Positions 28,097 to 37,629 of a stretch of 64,000 nt of DNA are shown one piece after another. The stretch is taken from the NCBI RefSeq assembly GCF_029504395.1, contig NZ_JAQFIF010000004.1, positions 62,001-126,000 of the forward strand, written 5' to 3'. A program made the position numbers and the translations under genes. Within the stretch, counting starts at the first letter, position 1. Every line of letters starts with the position of its first letter. The notes below the pieces were generated by a model, which worked only from the letters and a program-made list of their open reading frames with translations, made no database searches and was not told the DNA's origin. The DNA comes from Arthrobacter sp. ES3-54. Its GTDB lineage: Bacteria; Actinomycetota; Actinomycetes; Actinomycetales; Micrococcaceae.

Positions 28097-29176
28097 ATGC
28101 GAACCCCGACGAAGCTCGGCGCTGCCGTACTCAGCGCAGCCCTGCTCCTCGCCACGTCAGCCCAGGCAAACGCGGCCCAGGCCCACGCGGCCGAGCCCCA
28201 CCCGGACGACACCCGAGTCAACGGCCAGGCCAACCACTTCGATCTCCAGGCCCACCGCGGCGGCATCGGCTTGACCGTCGAGTCAACGCTGGCGTCCTTC
28301 GCCAGGGGGATCGAGACCGGCGTCTCCACCCTCGAACTTGACCTCCAGATCACCAAGGACGGCCACGAGGTCATCACCCACGACCGGAAGATCAGCGGCC
28401 AGAAGTGCCTGGACACAGCTCCGGTCACGCCGAACGACCCCGAGTTCCCGTACGTCGGCAAGTACGTCAAGGACCTGAAGTTCGCGCAGGTCCGCAGCCT
28501 GGACTGCGGCAGCCTCACGCTGCCCCAATTCCCGGGCCAGATGGCCTCGCCGGGCGCAAAGATGCCCACGCTGGCCGAGGTCTTCGCGTTGGCGGACTCT
28601 CACCGCGCGAGCCAGGTGAAGTTCAACATAGAAACCAAGGTGGAGGCAGGCGCGCCGCAGGAAACCGCGCCGCGCGAGCAGTTCGTCGACGTCGCACTCC
28701 GCGAGATCAAGGCCGCCCACATGCAGAGCCGAGTCGCGATTGAGAGCTTCGATTGGGGTTCGTTGCGCCTGGTCCAACAGCGCGATCCCCAGATCCGCAC
28801 CGTGGCTCTGACCAACAAGGACTTCCTCCAGACAGGCCAGCCCGGCAAGTCGCCGTGGCTGGGCGGAATCGACGCCGATGACTTCGGCGGTGACCTCGTC
28901 GGCGCAGCCTCCTCCCTTGGCTTCGACGCCATCTCTCCGGTGCACGGGACGCCGCAGAACGGCGCCGTGACGGATCCGGACTATGTTCCCTACGTCACCG
29001 CCGACATGGTCCGCCGTGCCCACGCGGCAGGCATGCAGGTCATTCCGTGGACCGTTGATGACAAGCCCACCATGCGCGCCCTCATCGGTGCCGGAGTGGA
29101 TGGACTGATCACGGATTACCCGGACCGGCTCCGGGATGTGATGGCCGAATCCGGCATGAAACTGCCGCGCAGCTAG
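28097..29176 (+). CDS. Secreted glycerophosphodiester phosphodiesterase
   Basis: A 359-residue GDPD-family protein. An N-terminal signal peptide (basic MRTPTK, hydrophobic core LGAAVLSAALLLATSA, cleavage near AQA-HAA) directs export. The TIM-barrel catalytic part begins FDLQAHRGG (His) and continues with ESTLASFARGIETGVSTLELDLQITKDG (as LELDLQITKDG) and VITHDRKISG (second catalytic His). The C-terminus has PWTVDDKPTMRALIGAGVDG and LITDYPDRL. It releases glycerol 3-phosphate from deacylated phospholipids. The ATG at 28097 gives the signal peptide and has GGAG nine bases upstream. Its stop overlaps that of the convergent EEP gene in CTAG (29173-29176). Confidence 0.92.
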   Translation: MRTPTKLGAAVLSAALLLATSAQANAAQAHAAEPHPDDTRVNGQANHFDLQAHRGGIGLTVESTLASFARGIETGVSTLELDLQITKDGHEVITHDRKISGQKCLDTAPVTPNDPEFPYVGKYVKDLKFAQVRSLDCGSLTLPQFPGQMASPGAKMPTLAEVFALADSHRASQVKFNIETKVEAGAPQETAPREQFVDVALREIKAAHMQSRVAIESFDWGSLRLVQQRDPQIRTVALTNKDFLQTGQPGKSPWLGGIDADDFGGDLVGAASSLGFDAISPVHGTPQNGAVTDPDYVPYVTADMVRRAHAAGMQVIPWTVDDKPTMRALIGAGVDGLITDYPDRLRDVMAESGMKLPRS

Positions 29177-30279
29177 TCCTCCGCCGGCACGGACAGCGTG
29201 GCCAGAACCGCCGCATGGTCCGACCCGGCCACCGGCAGCACGGAATAGCCGCGGCTGGGCACCTGCGGGCCGGTCACGATGTGGTCGATCACCACGCCCG
29301 GCAGCGGCGGGCCCGCCATGGGCCAGGTCGGAACCAGGCGGGCCAGTGCCGCGGCCCCGACGTCGACCAGGGCGCCGGCGGATCCGGTTCCGCCTGTCCC
29401 TGCCCCGGCGGACCTCTCCAGCATCTGGCGGAACTCGGCGTGGTCGAGGGTGGCGTTGAAGTCACCCAGCATGAGCACGTTGCCGGGACGGGCGGCAAGG
29501 CGGCCCAAGGCGGCCAGTTCGCTCCGCCACTGCCCGGCCCGGCCCCACACCGGTGCCTTGGTGTGCACGTTGGTCACGGTGAGGGAGGCCTGCCGGCCGC
29601 CGGCGTCGAGCTCCACCTGCACCGTGGGCATGTGGAAGGCGGAACCGTCCACGGAGTCCAACGGAATGAGCGGGCGGGAGGAGTACACGGCTCCGCCGCC
29701 CGCGCCGTCCCTCGAGCGGCTGATCCGGTGCGGAAGCAGCCCGCCCAGCCCCTCCGCGTCCAGCCGTCTTTCCAGGGCCGGTGAGAGTTCCTGGACGGCA
29801 AGGAGGCCGACGCCGTTTTCGCGCACCAGCCGGACCACATCCGCGGCATCAGCCTGGCCCTTCCAGGCGTTGAGGGTCATGACCTTCAGTTCCGCCGCCG
29901 GCCGCTGTCCTGTGTCCTGTCCGGTGCCCTGTGCCGTGCCCTGTGCCGTGCCCTGTCGGGTGCCCTGTTCCTGCCCCTGCGAGGGATCCGCTGGCCGGGC
30001 CAGGAACCGGTCCGCCACCCGGTCCGGCGGAAAGAGCCACAGCAGCTGAAGGGCAAGCAGGGCACCGGCCGGGAGGGCCACCCAGGGCCGCCGTGCCGGC
30101 AGCGCCAGCACCAGGGCCGCGCCTGCGGGGAGCACGAACCAGGGGGTGAAGGCCACAAGCTGGACTACCGGGGCAGGCCACGGCGCAGGGACCGCCCGGA
30201 ATACGGACACCACCACCACGGGCAGGGCGCAGAGGGCAGAAGACAAGTGCCAGCGGCGGCTTGAGCTGCCGCTCTTCAC
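29173..30279 (-). CDS. Endonuclease/exonuclease/phosphatase family membrane protein
   Basis: A 368-residue protein with three membrane helices near the N-terminus (about 10-30, 38-60 and 66-86), then a variable linker, then an EEP (DNase I-like) domain from about 131: KVMTLNAWKG, LLAVQELSPALE (metal-binding Glu), TVTNVHTKAP, VLMLGDFNATLDHAEF (Asp/Asn pair), and the C-terminal GSDHAAVLATL (Asp-His). All catalytic positions are present, so phosphodiesterase or phosphatase activity is likely, probably outside the membrane. The linker contains four 12-bp repeats. The start is the GTG at 30277-30279. It converges on the GDPD gene with overlapping stops; both may act on phosphodiesters at the cell surface. 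Confidence 0.87.
   Translation of the reverse strand: MKSGSSSRRWHLSSALCALPVVVVSVFRAVPAPWPAPVVQLVAFTPWFVLPAGAALVLALPARRPWVALPAGALLALQLLWLFPPDRVADRFLARPADPSQGQEQGTRQGTAQGTAQGTGQDTGQRPAAELKVMTLNAWKGQADAADVVRLVRENGVGLLAVQELSPALERRLDAEGLGGLLPHRISRSRDGAGGGAVYSSRPLIPLDSVDGSAFHMPTVQVELDAGGRQASLTVTNVHTKAPVWGRAGQWRSELAALGRLAARPGNVLMLGDFNATLDHAEFRQMLERSAGAGTGGTGSAGALVDVGAAALARLVPTWPMAGPPLPGVVIDHIVTGPQVPSRGYSVLPVAGSDHAAVLATLSVPAED
29924..29971 (-). repeat. Four tandem 12-bp repeats inside the EEP gene
   Basis: Units GTGCCCTGTGCC (29924, 29936), GTGCCCTGTCGG (29948) and GTGCCCTGTTCC (29960) on the + strand encode repeated Gln-Gly-Thr-(Ala/Arg) on the coding strand. The unit length keeps the frame, so copy number can vary without breaking the gene. 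Confidence 0.8.
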
Positions 30280-30360
30280 GGGTCGGCCCTAAGCAGCCGG
30301 GGGACGGACATGGCAGCAGTCTATGCAGTCGGGCCGCCGGCGTCGCCCCTGTTGGCGGAG

Positions 30361-30388
30361 TTTGCTGCGCTGTGAAACGCCGTAAGTT
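30361..30388 (+). promoter_or_regulatory. Candidate ileS promoter
   Basis: TTTGCT (30361-30366) and TAAGTT (30383-30388) with a 16-base spacer, placing the transcript start near 30395, just before the T-box leader. Confidence 0.4.
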
Positions 30389-30394
30389 CTCCGG

Positions 30395-30694
30395 TACCAT
30401 CGACTTAGCAGCTTTGACCCGGCCATCACCGGTGAGCTTCCGGAAGAACACCCCCGCATGCGGTGGCGACTACGTCGCCACCGGGCGTGCCCGGGCCAGT
30501 AGAACCGGACGGGTAAGCCCGTCACAGCAGTAATGAGCGGCCGACGCCGGTGCGGGCCCTTTCTCGGAAGGGCGGGAACCGGTGACGGTAAGTGAGGTGG
30601 TACCGCGGTGCCGGTGTTGTCGAAAGACAGTGCAGGGGCCGTCCTCGCATCCTGAATGAATACATGTGTTCGCCGCTCAACCCAGGATGTCGAG
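30395..30694 (+). promoter_or_regulatory. T-box riboswitch (tRNA-Ile sensing, translational type)
   Basis: The invariant T-box TGGTACCGCGGTGCC begins at 30598. GTGAGG (30592-30597) can pair with CCTCGC (30643-30648) to form the tRNA-stabilised antisequestrator. GCATCCTG (30647-30654) can instead pair with CAGGATG (30683-30689), hiding the AGGA ribosome site seven bases before the ileS ATG. The two pairings overlap and exclude each other, so the switch acts on translation, as described for actinobacterial ileS. An isoleucine codon ATC (30425-30427) sits in the loop of a short CCGG/CCGG hairpin, fitting the ultrashort stem I class. Another ATC at 30399-30401 is a weaker candidate specifier. Confidence 0.9.
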
Positions 30695-33600
30695 ATGACT
30701 TACTACCCCAAGGCCTCCGCCGCACCCGCAGGCGCCGGTTCCACCACCGCTGCCTCCAACACCTCTGCTTCCAACACCGCAGGCGTGTCCGCCTCCGTGA
30801 AGTTCCCGGAGATCGAAGAGCGCATCCTCAAGTACTGGGACCAGGACGGCACTTTCCAGGCCAGCATCGACCAGCGCGATGCCGGCAAAGACGGCAGCAA
30901 CGAATTCGTCTTCTACGACGGCCCGCCCTTCGCCAACGGCCTGCCGCACTACGGCCACCTCCTGACCGGCTACGCCAAAGACCTCGTGGGCCGCTACCAG
31001 ACCCAGCGCGGGCGCCGGGTGGAGCGCCGCTTCGGCTGGGACACGCACGGCCTCCCCGCCGAGCTGGAAGCCATGAAGCAGCTGGGCATGACGGACAAGA
31101 CCCAGATCGAGGCCATGGGCATCGACAAGTTCAACGACGCCTGCCGTGCCTCCGTCATGAAGTACGCCGACGAGTGGAAGAGCTATGTCACCCGCCAGGC
31201 GCGCTGGGTGGACTTCGAGAACGACTACAAGACGCTCAACGTCGAGTACATGGAGTCCGTGCTGTGGGCCTTCAAGCAGCTGCACGAAAAGGGCCTGACC
31301 TACAACGGCTACCGCGTACTGCCCTACTGCTGGAAGGACGAGACGCCGCTGTCCAACCATGAGCTGCGCATGGACGACGACGTCTACAAGAACCGCCAGG
31401 ACCAGACCGTCACGGTGACGTTCCCGATTACATCGGGGGAGTCGGAGCTGTCCCAGCAGCTCGCCGGGGTGCAGGCGCTCGCCTGGACCACCACGCCCTG
31501 GACGCTGCCCACCAACGCGGCGCTCGCCGTCGGGCCTTCCATCACCTACGTGGTCCTGCCCGCCGGACCGCACGGGATCAAGGCCGCCGCTGCAGAGGCC
31601 CCGGTCACGGGCAGCTTCCTGCTCGCCGCGGACCTTCTGGGCGCCTACGCCAAGGACCTCGGCTACGGCGATGGCGCCGAGGGCGTCGCCGCCGCGGAAG
31701 CCGCCATCACCTCCCGCCACACCGGCGCCGAGCTCGACGGCCTGGCCTACGAGCCGCTCTGGGACTACTTCCACGACAACGAGAAGTACGGCAACCAGAA
31801 CGCCTGGCGCTTCCTCGAGGCCGACTACGTCACCACTACCGACGGCACCGGCATCGTCCACCAGTCGCCCGCCTACGGTGAGGACGACCAGAAAATCTGT
31901 GAAGAGGCCGGCATCCCCGTGGTCCTCTCCGTGGACGAGGGCGCCAAATTCCTGCCGTTGTTCAGCCACGGCCCGCTGGCCGAAATCGCCCGACTGCAAG
32001 TGTTCGAGGCCAACAAGCCCATCACCCAGGTGCTCCGCGCCCAGGGCCGTCTGGTCCGCCAAGCCAGCTACGAGCACAGCTACCCGCACTGCTGGCGCTG
32101 CCGCAACCCGCTGATCTACCGCGCCGTGTCCTCCTGGTACGTCGAGGTCACCAAGTTCAAGGACCGCATGTCCGAGCTCAACCAGGACATCAACTGGATC
32201 CCGGGCAACGTCAAGGACGGCCAGTTCGGCAAGTGGCTCGCCAACGCCCGCGACTGGTCCATCAGCCGGAACCGCTACTGGGGCAGCCCCATCCCGGTCT
32301 GGCAGTCCACGGACCCCGACTACCCGCGCACCGACGTCTACGGCTCCCTGGCCGAGATCGAGGCCGACTTCGGCCGCCTGCCGCTGAACAACGACGGCCA
32401 GGTGGACCTGCACCGGCCATTCATCGACGAGCTCACGCGCCCGAACCCGGATGACCCCCGGACACCGGAAGAGGGCCAGTCCGTCATGCGCCGCGTCGAG
32501 GACGTCCTGGACGTCTGGTTCGATTCCGGCTCCATGCCCTACGGCCAGGTGCACTACCCCTTCCAAAACGAGGAATGGTTCGACACCCACAACCCGGCGG
32601 ACTTCATCGTCGAGTACATCGGCCAGACCCGCGGCTGGTTCTACATGCTGCACATCCTCTCCACGGCGCTATTCGACCGCCCAGCCTTCCGCAACGTCAT
32701 CAGCCACGGCATCGTGCTGGGCTCGGACGGGCAGAAAATGTCCAAGAGCCTGCAGAACTACCCGGACGTCTCCGAGGTCCTGGACCGTGACGGCTCCGAC
32801 GCCATGCGGTGGTTCCTGATGTCCAGCCCCATCCTGCGCGGTGGCAACCTCGTGGTCACCGAACAGGGAATCCGCGACGGCGTCCGCCAGGTCATCCTGC
32901 CGCTGTGGAACGTGTACAGCTTCTTCACGCTCTACACGAACGCCGCTGCCGGCGGGAACGGGTATGACGCGAAGCTTCGCTACGACGGCTACGCAGACAC
33001 CCTGGACCAGTACCTGATGGCCAACACCGGGGACCTCGTCCGGAACATGACCGCCCAGCTGGACAGCTACGACATCTCCGGCGCCTGCGACGAGCTCCGC
33101 AGCTACCTGGACATGCTCACCAACTGGTACGTCCGCCGCAGCCGCCAGCGCTTCTTCGACGAGAGTGTCGATGCCTTCGACGCGCTCTACACCGCGCTGG
33201 AAACCGTCACCCGTGTGGCCGCGTCCCTTTTGCCGCTGGTCTCCGAGGAGATCTGGCGCGGCCTCACCGGCGGGCGCTCCGTGCACCTGGCCGACTGGCC
33301 GGACGCCGGACTCTTCCCGGCCAACCCCGGACTGGTCGAGGCCATGGACCGCGTGCAGCAGATCTGCTCCACCGGCTCATCGCTGCGCAAGGCCGCGAAC
33401 CTGCGCGTGCGCCTGCCGCTGCAGGAACTCACGGTCGTGGCACCCGGCGCGGACGCGCTGGGAGGCTTCGCCGCCGTCGTCGCCGATGAACTGAACCTGC
33501 GCTCGGTCCGCCTGCTCGACGCCGAGGCCGCCTCCCCGGAGGAGTTCGGCATCGAGCAGAAGCTCGTGGTCAACGCCCGGGCCGCCGGCCCCCGGCTGGG

Positions 33601-34054
33601 CAAGAACGTCCAGCAGGCCATCAAGGGCTCCAAGTCCGGCGACTGGTCGGTCAGCGACGCCGGAGTGGTCACCGCCGGCGGCCTCGAACTCGAGCTGCAG
33701 GAATACACCCTGGAAACCGTCGTGGCCGAAGCCGCCGAAGGTGAGGGATCCCGCGCCGCGGCCGTCCTGCCCGGCGGCGGGTTCGTGGTCCTCAACACCG
33801 AGGTCACCCCCGAACTGGAGGCCGAGGGAATGGCGCGCGACATGGTCCGCGCCATCCAGCAGGCCCGCAAGGACGCCGGACTCAATGTCAGCGACCGGAT
33901 CAGCACCTCCGTCACGGCCAAGCCGGACGTCGTCGAAGCCCTGCTGGCCAACGCGGAGCTGGTCAAGACCGAAACCCTGACCATCGAGTTGGAAACCCTG
34001 GCGGCCGACGTCAAGGAACCACAGGTCAGTGTTGCCAAGAAAGTTGGAGCCTAA
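30695..34054 (+). CDS. ileS: Isoleucyl-tRNA synthetase
   Basis: An 1119-residue class I synthetase of the long (eukaryote-like, mupirocin-tolerant) IleS type. It has HIGH as HYGH (85-88) in [15 protein letters not shown], the CP1 editing domain with [16 protein letters not shown] at about residue 680 ([12 protein letters not shown]), and a long C-terminal anticodon-binding region. The first 35 residues are low-complexity (Ala/Ser/Thr/Asn) and extra to the family. The ATG at 30695 is preferred because AGGA lies seven bases upstream and this site is the one hidden by the T-box leader; an ATG at 30656 in the same frame lies within the leader. folC follows three bases after the stop. Confidence 0.96.
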   Translation: MTYYPKASAAPAGAGSTTAASNTSASNTAGVSASVKFPEIEERILKYWDQDGTFQASIDQRDAGKDGSNEFVFYDGPPFANGLPHYGHLLTGYAKDLVGRYQTQRGRRVERRFGWDTHGLPAELEAMKQLGMTDKTQIEAMGIDKFNDACRASVMKYADEWKSYVTRQARWVDFENDYKTLNVEYMESVLWAFKQLHEKGLTYNGYRVLPYCWKDETPLSNHELRMDDDVYKNRQDQTVTVTFPITSGESELSQQLAGVQALAWTTTPWTLPTNAALAVGPSITYVVLPAGPHGIKAAAAEAPVTGSFLLAADLLGAYAKDLGYGDGAEGVAAAEAAITSRHTGAELDGLAYEPLWDYFHDNEKYGNQNAWRFLEADYVTTTDGTGIVHQSPAYGEDDQKICEEAGIPVVLSVDEGAKFLPLFSHGPLAEIARLQVFEANKPITQVLRAQGRLVRQASYEHSYPHCWRCRNPLIYRAVSSWYVEVTKFKDRMSELNQDINWIPGNVKDGQFGKWLANARDWSISRNRYWGSPIPVWQSTDPDYPRTDVYGSLAEIEADFGRLPLNNDGQVDLHRPFIDELTRPNPDDPRTPEEGQSVMRRVEDVLDVWFDSGSMPYGQVHYPFQNEEWFDTHNPADFIVEYIGQTRGWFYMLHILSTALFDRPAFRNVISHGIVLGSDGQKMSKSLQNYPDVSEVLDRDGSDAMRWFLMSSPILRGGNLVVTEQGIRDGVRQVILPLWNVYSFFTLYTNAAAGGNGYDAKLRYDGYADTLDQYLMANTGDLVRNMTAQLDSYDISGACDELRSYLDMLTNWYVRRSRQRFFDESVDAFDALYTALETVTRVAASLLPLVSEEIWRGLTGGRSVHLADWPDAGLFPANPGLVEAMDRVQQICSTGSSLRKAANLRVRLPLQELTVVAPGADALGGFAAVVADELNLRSVRLLDAEAASPEEFGIEQKLVVNARAAGPRLGKNVQQAIKGSKSGDWSVSDAGVVTAGGLELELQEYTLETVVAEAAEGEGSRAAAVLPGGGFVVLNTEVTPELEAEGMARDMVRAIQQARKDAGLNVSDRISTSVTAKPDVVEALLANAELVKTETLTIELETLAADVKEPQVSVAKKVGA

Positions 34055-34057
34055 ACC

Positions 34058-35416
34058 ATGACGGACGAATTCTCCGTAGAAAGCGTCTACGCCGAGCTGT
34101 TGGGCCGGGCGCCGGAAAACAAGATGGAGCCGCGGCTTGCCCCGCTGCACCGTGCCATGGAAATCCTGGGGGAGCCGAACAAGGCCTTCCCGATCATCCA
34201 CGTCACCGGCACCAACGGCAAGACGTCCACGGCCCGGATGATCGAGGCGGGACTGCGCGCCCACGGCCTGAGCACTGGCCGGTACACCAGCCCGCACCTG
34301 TCCAAGGTCACCGAACGGATCAGCATCGACGGCGCCCCGGTGCCGGATGAGACCTTCGTCCGGATCTGGGACGAGATCCGGCCCTACCTGCAGATCGTGG
34401 ATAGCGAACTCGAAGAAGCGGGCCAGCCCCGGCTGACCTACTTCGAGTGCCTGACCATCCTGGGCTTCGCGGTCTTCGCCGACCAGCCGGTCAATGTCGC
34501 TGTCATGGAAGTGGGCCTGGGAGGGATCACCGACGCCACGAACGTCGGCGACGGCCAGGTGGCCGTGATCACCCCGATCTCCCTGGACCACACCGAATTG
34601 CTGGGCGACACCACCGGGGACATCGCCTACGAAAAGGCCGGCATCATCAAGCCCGGCGGCTTCCTCATCAGCGCGGCGCAGCCCGTCGACGCGGCCCAGG
34701 TCCTGCTGGAGAAGGCCAAGGACATAGGCGTGCCGTTCCGCTTCGAAGGCGTCGAGTTCGGCGTTGAATCCCGCACCGTCGCGGTGGGCGGGCAGATGGT
34801 CACCATCCAGGGCATCGCCGGCCGCTACGAGGACCTGCTGGTGCCGCTGCACGGCGCGCACCAGGCCGAGAACGCCGCCGTCGCGATTGCCGCGCTGGAA
34901 GCCTTCTTCGGTGGGGAAAAGGCGATCGACGCCGAAATCCTGCAGGAGGCCTTCGCCTCCGTGACCTCCCCGGGGCGGCTCGAGGTGGTCCGCACCGCGC
35001 CGACCATCATCGTGGACGCGGCCCATAACCCCGAGGGCATCCGGGTCTCCGCCGAGGCGATCCACGAGGCCTTCAACTTCACCAAGCTGGTAGTGGTGGT
35101 GGGCGTGCTGCGGGAAAAGGACGCCGAGGAGATCCTGCGCCAGCTCAAGGAATCCCTGGGGGGCCTGGCCACCGAGTATTGCTTCACTGAGTCCAACTCG
35201 CCCCGCGCCGTCCCGGCCGAGGACCTGGCCGAGACTGCCCTTGACCTCGGCTTCGGTGAGGACAACATCCATGTCGCCGCGAAGCTGGACGACGCCCTTG
35301 AATGGGCCGTGGAACGCGCCGAAGCCGATGACGAGCTCGCCGGCGGGGTCCTGGTGACCGGCTCCATCACGCTGGTCGCGGACGCCCGGATCCTGCTCGG
35401 AAAGGCGGACGCGTAA
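34058..35416 (+). CDS. folC: Bifunctional folylpolyglutamate synthase/dihydrofolate synthase
   Basis: A 452-residue Mur-ligase-like enzyme that adds Glu to dihydropteroate and then to folates. The P-loop VTGTNGKTSTARMIEAGL is at about 49-66. GRYTSPHLSKVTERI follows, then the metal-site region VAVMEVGLGGITDATN, HTELLGDTTGDIAYEKAGI, and the C-terminal domain with IIVDAAHNPEGIRVS. The ATG follows ileS by three bases with GGAG nine bases upstream, so it is in the ileS operon and under the same T-box at least in part. The next gene starts three bases after its stop. Confidence 0.95.
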   Translation: MTDEFSVESVYAELLGRAPENKMEPRLAPLHRAMEILGEPNKAFPIIHVTGTNGKTSTARMIEAGLRAHGLSTGRYTSPHLSKVTERISIDGAPVPDETFVRIWDEIRPYLQIVDSELEEAGQPRLTYFECLTILGFAVFADQPVNVAVMEVGLGGITDATNVGDGQVAVITPISLDHTELLGDTTGDIAYEKAGIIKPGGFLISAAQPVDAAQVLLEKAKDIGVPFRFEGVEFGVESRTVAVGGQMVTIQGIAGRYEDLLVPLHGAHQAENAAVAIAALEAFFGGEKAIDAEILQEAFASVTSPGRLEVVRTAPTIIVDAAHNPEGIRVSAEAIHEAFNFTKLVVVVGVLREKDAEEILRQLKESLGGLATEYCFTESNSPRAVPAEDLAETALDLGFGEDNIHVAAKLDDALEWAVERAEADDELAGGVLVTGSITLVADARILLGKADA

Positions 35417-35419
35417 GCA

Positions 35420-35875
35420 ATGGCGAAACTCACCAAAGCCCAGCGCGAATGGCGCCCGGGCATGCCCAAGAAGCGGCGTTCCACGAAGGTCATGTTCGCC
35501 TCCACGGTCCTGTTGCTGGAGGCCTTCGTGGTGCTCTTTGGCACGCTGGCCGTCTTTGGCCTGCACCGGAACGAATATCCTGCGGGACTGGTCTTCTCCG
35601 TGGGGATCGGCCTGTGCCTGGTCTACGTGCTCACCTGCGCGGTCCTCTCGAAGCCGTGGGGAGTGGCCTTGGGCTGGATCCTGCAGCTCGTCCTGATCCT
35701 GGGCGGTCTCGTGGAACCTGCCATGTACCTCGTCGGCGCGCTCTTCGCCGTGGCCTGGTGGTACGGGATCCGCACCGGCATCAGGATTGACCGCGAAGCC
35801 GCGCAGCGGGAGCGCGAGCAGGCCGACTGGGAGGCGGCCCACCCCCAGGGGCCCGCGCCCGGCAACGGCGCCTGA
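35420..35875 (+). CDS. DUF4233 membrane protein
   Basis: A 151-residue protein with four membrane helices (about 26-48, 53-75, 80-96 and 98-116) between a basic N-terminus ([19 protein letters not shown]) and an acidic/charged C-terminus. The pattern [20 protein letters not shown] matches the DUF4233 family, which sits between folC and ndk throughout the actinobacteria (Rv2446c in M. tuberculosis). The conserved neighbourhood suggests a housekeeping role, but none is known. It begins three bases after folC and is surely cotranscribed. Confidence 0.85.
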   Translation: MAKLTKAQREWRPGMPKKRRSTKVMFASTVLLLEAFVVLFGTLAVFGLHRNEYPAGLVFSVGIGLCLVYVLTCAVLSKPWGVALGWILQLVLILGGLVEPAMYLVGALFAVAWWYGIRTGIRIDREAAQREREQADWEAAHPQGPAPGNGA

Positions 35876-35948
35876 ACCTGGAGCCCGGGCGCATAGCCCG
35901 CACCCCGTAGACTTGACCCGAACCCCACCCCAACACATTGGAGCAGCT

Positions 35949-36362
35949 GTGAGCATTGAGCGCACCCTCGTCCTGATCAAGCCCGACGGCGTCGCCCGCA
36001 ACCTGTCCGGCGCCATCCTGAGCCGGATCGAAGCCAAGGGCTACACCCTGGCAGAGCTCAAGAAGGTCGATGCCAACCGCGAGCTGCTGGAGCAGCACTA
36101 CGAGGAGCACGTCGGCAAGCCGTTCTACGAGCCGCTGGTTGAGTTCATGCTCAGCGGCCCGGTGGTCGCCGCGATCTTCGAGGGGCACCGCGTGATTGAG
36201 GGCTTCCGTATCCTCGCCGGCACCACGGACCCGACGACGGCGGCGCCCGGCACCATCCGCGGCGACTTCGGCCGCGACTGGGGCCTGAAGGTGCAGCAGA
36301 ACCTGGTCCACGGTTCGGATTCGGTGGAATCCGCCGAGCGCGAGATCAAGATCTGGTTCTAG
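35949..36362 (+). CDS. ndk: Nucleoside diphosphate kinase
   Basis: A 137-residue NDK that transfers the gamma-phosphate of ATP to other (d)NDPs through a phospho-histidine. It has [18 protein letters not shown] at the start, the [18 protein letters not shown] segment, [18 protein letters not shown], and the active His in [17 protein letters not shown]. The GTG at 35949 ([12 protein letters not shown]) follows GGAG by five bases. It ends the ileS-folC-DUF4233-ndk run and is followed by a very long hairpin. Confidence 0.97.
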   Translation: MSIERTLVLIKPDGVARNLSGAILSRIEAKGYTLAELKKVDANRELLEQHYEEHVGKPFYEPLVEFMLSGPVVAAIFEGHRVIEGFRILAGTTDPTTAAPGTIRGDFGRDWGLKVQQNLVHGSDSVESAEREIKIWF

Positions 36363-36398
36363 GGGCTTCACCACCGCGGTCCTCACCATGGCGAGAGA

Positions 36399-36463
36399 CG
36401 CCGAGATGACAGATAAGGCCAATGTTCAGTGCGAACATTGGCCTTATCTGTCGTCTCGCGGCG
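36399..36463. terminator. Very long hairpin between convergent genes
   Basis: A perfect 20-bp inverted repeat (36408-36427 with 36433-36452, loop AGTGC) extended by about nine more imperfect pairs. It lies between ndk (+) and the VKOR gene (-) and can terminate both. Its core, with AATGTTC and ATAAGG, is less GC-rich than the surroundings. Confidence 0.75.
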
Positions 36464-36474
36464 TTTAGGGGCGC

Positions 36475-37146
36475 CTAGTAGCCGGAAGTCCCGATGAAGA
36501 CCTGGATGAAGGCGAAGAAGATCGTCGCGATGACGGCGACGTACAGCAGTGCCGTGATGATCCAGCCGGAGTCGCCGATGACCTTGGTGGGACCCGCGGG
36601 CAGCGCGATCACGCCGTGCGAGATATTGCGGACGCTCACCCAGACGAACAACGGGATCATCACAGCCCAGACGATCATGCAGAACGGGCAAAGGATGTGG
36701 ATGGCGTACAGGGCCTGGGACCAGAGCCAGACCACGAACGCGAAGCCCAGCGTCACACCTGCCTGAAGCCCCAGCCAGTACCACCGGGCGAATCTCGCGC
36801 CCGCAAGTATGCCCATGGCTGTGGTGATGATCACGGCGAAGGCCACGATCCCGATGAACATGTTGGGGAAGCCGAACACGGAACTCTGCGGCGTCTGCAT
36901 GACCTGGCCGCAGGAGATCCACGGGTTCACATCGCAGACCGTGACGTGGTTCGGGTCCTTGAGGACCTCCAGCTTCTCCAGCACCAGGGCCCCGGAAGCG
37001 AGCCAGCCAATGGCGCCGGTGATCAGCAGGAGCCAGGCGAACGGGCGGTCGCGGGTCATCGTGGGAAGGGACCGGTCCGCGGGAGCCGGGCCGGACCCCG
37101 GTTGGTGTACGGTCGCGTCGCCGGCAGTGCTGGAGATGCTGGGCAT
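36475..37146 (-). CDS. Vitamin K epoxide reductase family protein
   Basis: A 223-residue membrane protein of the bacterial VKOR family, which passes electrons from quinone to DsbA-like partners to make disulfides in exported proteins. Five membrane helices are visible. The loop Cys pair lies in VCDVNPWISCGQV and the active CXXC is HILCPFCMIVW (about 151-154). The start MPSISSTAGDATV is followed by about 30 soluble residues. No fused thioredoxin domain is present, so a separate DsbA partner is needed. It is divergent from rne. Confidence 0.92.
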   Translation of the reverse strand: MPSISSTAGDATVHQPGSGPAPADRSLPTMTRDRPFAWLLLITGAIGWLASGALVLEKLEVLKDPNHVTVCDVNPWISCGQVMQTPQSSVFGFPNMFIGIVAFAVIITTAMGILAGARFARWYWLGLQAGVTLGFAFVVWLWSQALYAIHILCPFCMIVWAVMIPLFVWVSVRNISHGVIALPAGPTKVIGDSGWIITALLYVAVIATIFFAFIQVFIGTSGY

Positions 37147-37629
37147 GGAATATGAGTCCTTTTAGTCGTGTTCTTCTGGCCCCGATTGTAACGCCGCCGG
37201 CTGGGCGGCGCCGCAGAACGGCTCTGCCCCCGGCTCTGCAGCGCCGGCCCTGCCGCACCTGGTGCGCTCCGGGCCCCGCCTACGCCAGCTTTGGCGGCTC
37301 CTGTGAGACAATGATCGTGGCTGGAACCCGATCCACATCCGGATTCCGGTCCGGCGATTTTGTTTCAAGACCGCCAATGATGAGCAGGGAGCTGCGGATC
37401 CTCTGATTCCAGCTGTCCCGCAATGCCATTGGACGGCACCTGGTTGTGGCGTGTAGGTCAACGGGTTCCAAAACAATCTCGCCGGCCCTCCAGGGCTGCC
37501 GCACCCCACTGCCGGTGCGAACCTGAGGGTATCCAATTGACTTCTGTCAATGCCTGCGGGTGTTGACGCATATTTGCCCCAACGGGCGCCGAATGTGGCG
37601 GCGCATCAGGGGCAGGAGTGTCGCCACAT
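37147..37629 (+). other. Long intergenic region and probable rne leader
   Basis: These 480 bases between the divergent VKOR and rne genes hold no convincing gene. Their base composition is mixed, and short open frames on either strand lack codon bias. The TTGACTTCTGTCAATG (37538-37553) contains a small inverted repeat TTGAC/GTCAA. A long 5' leader would fit RNase E, whose mRNA controls its own decay in E. coli; whether that holds here is unknown. Confidence 0.4.
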
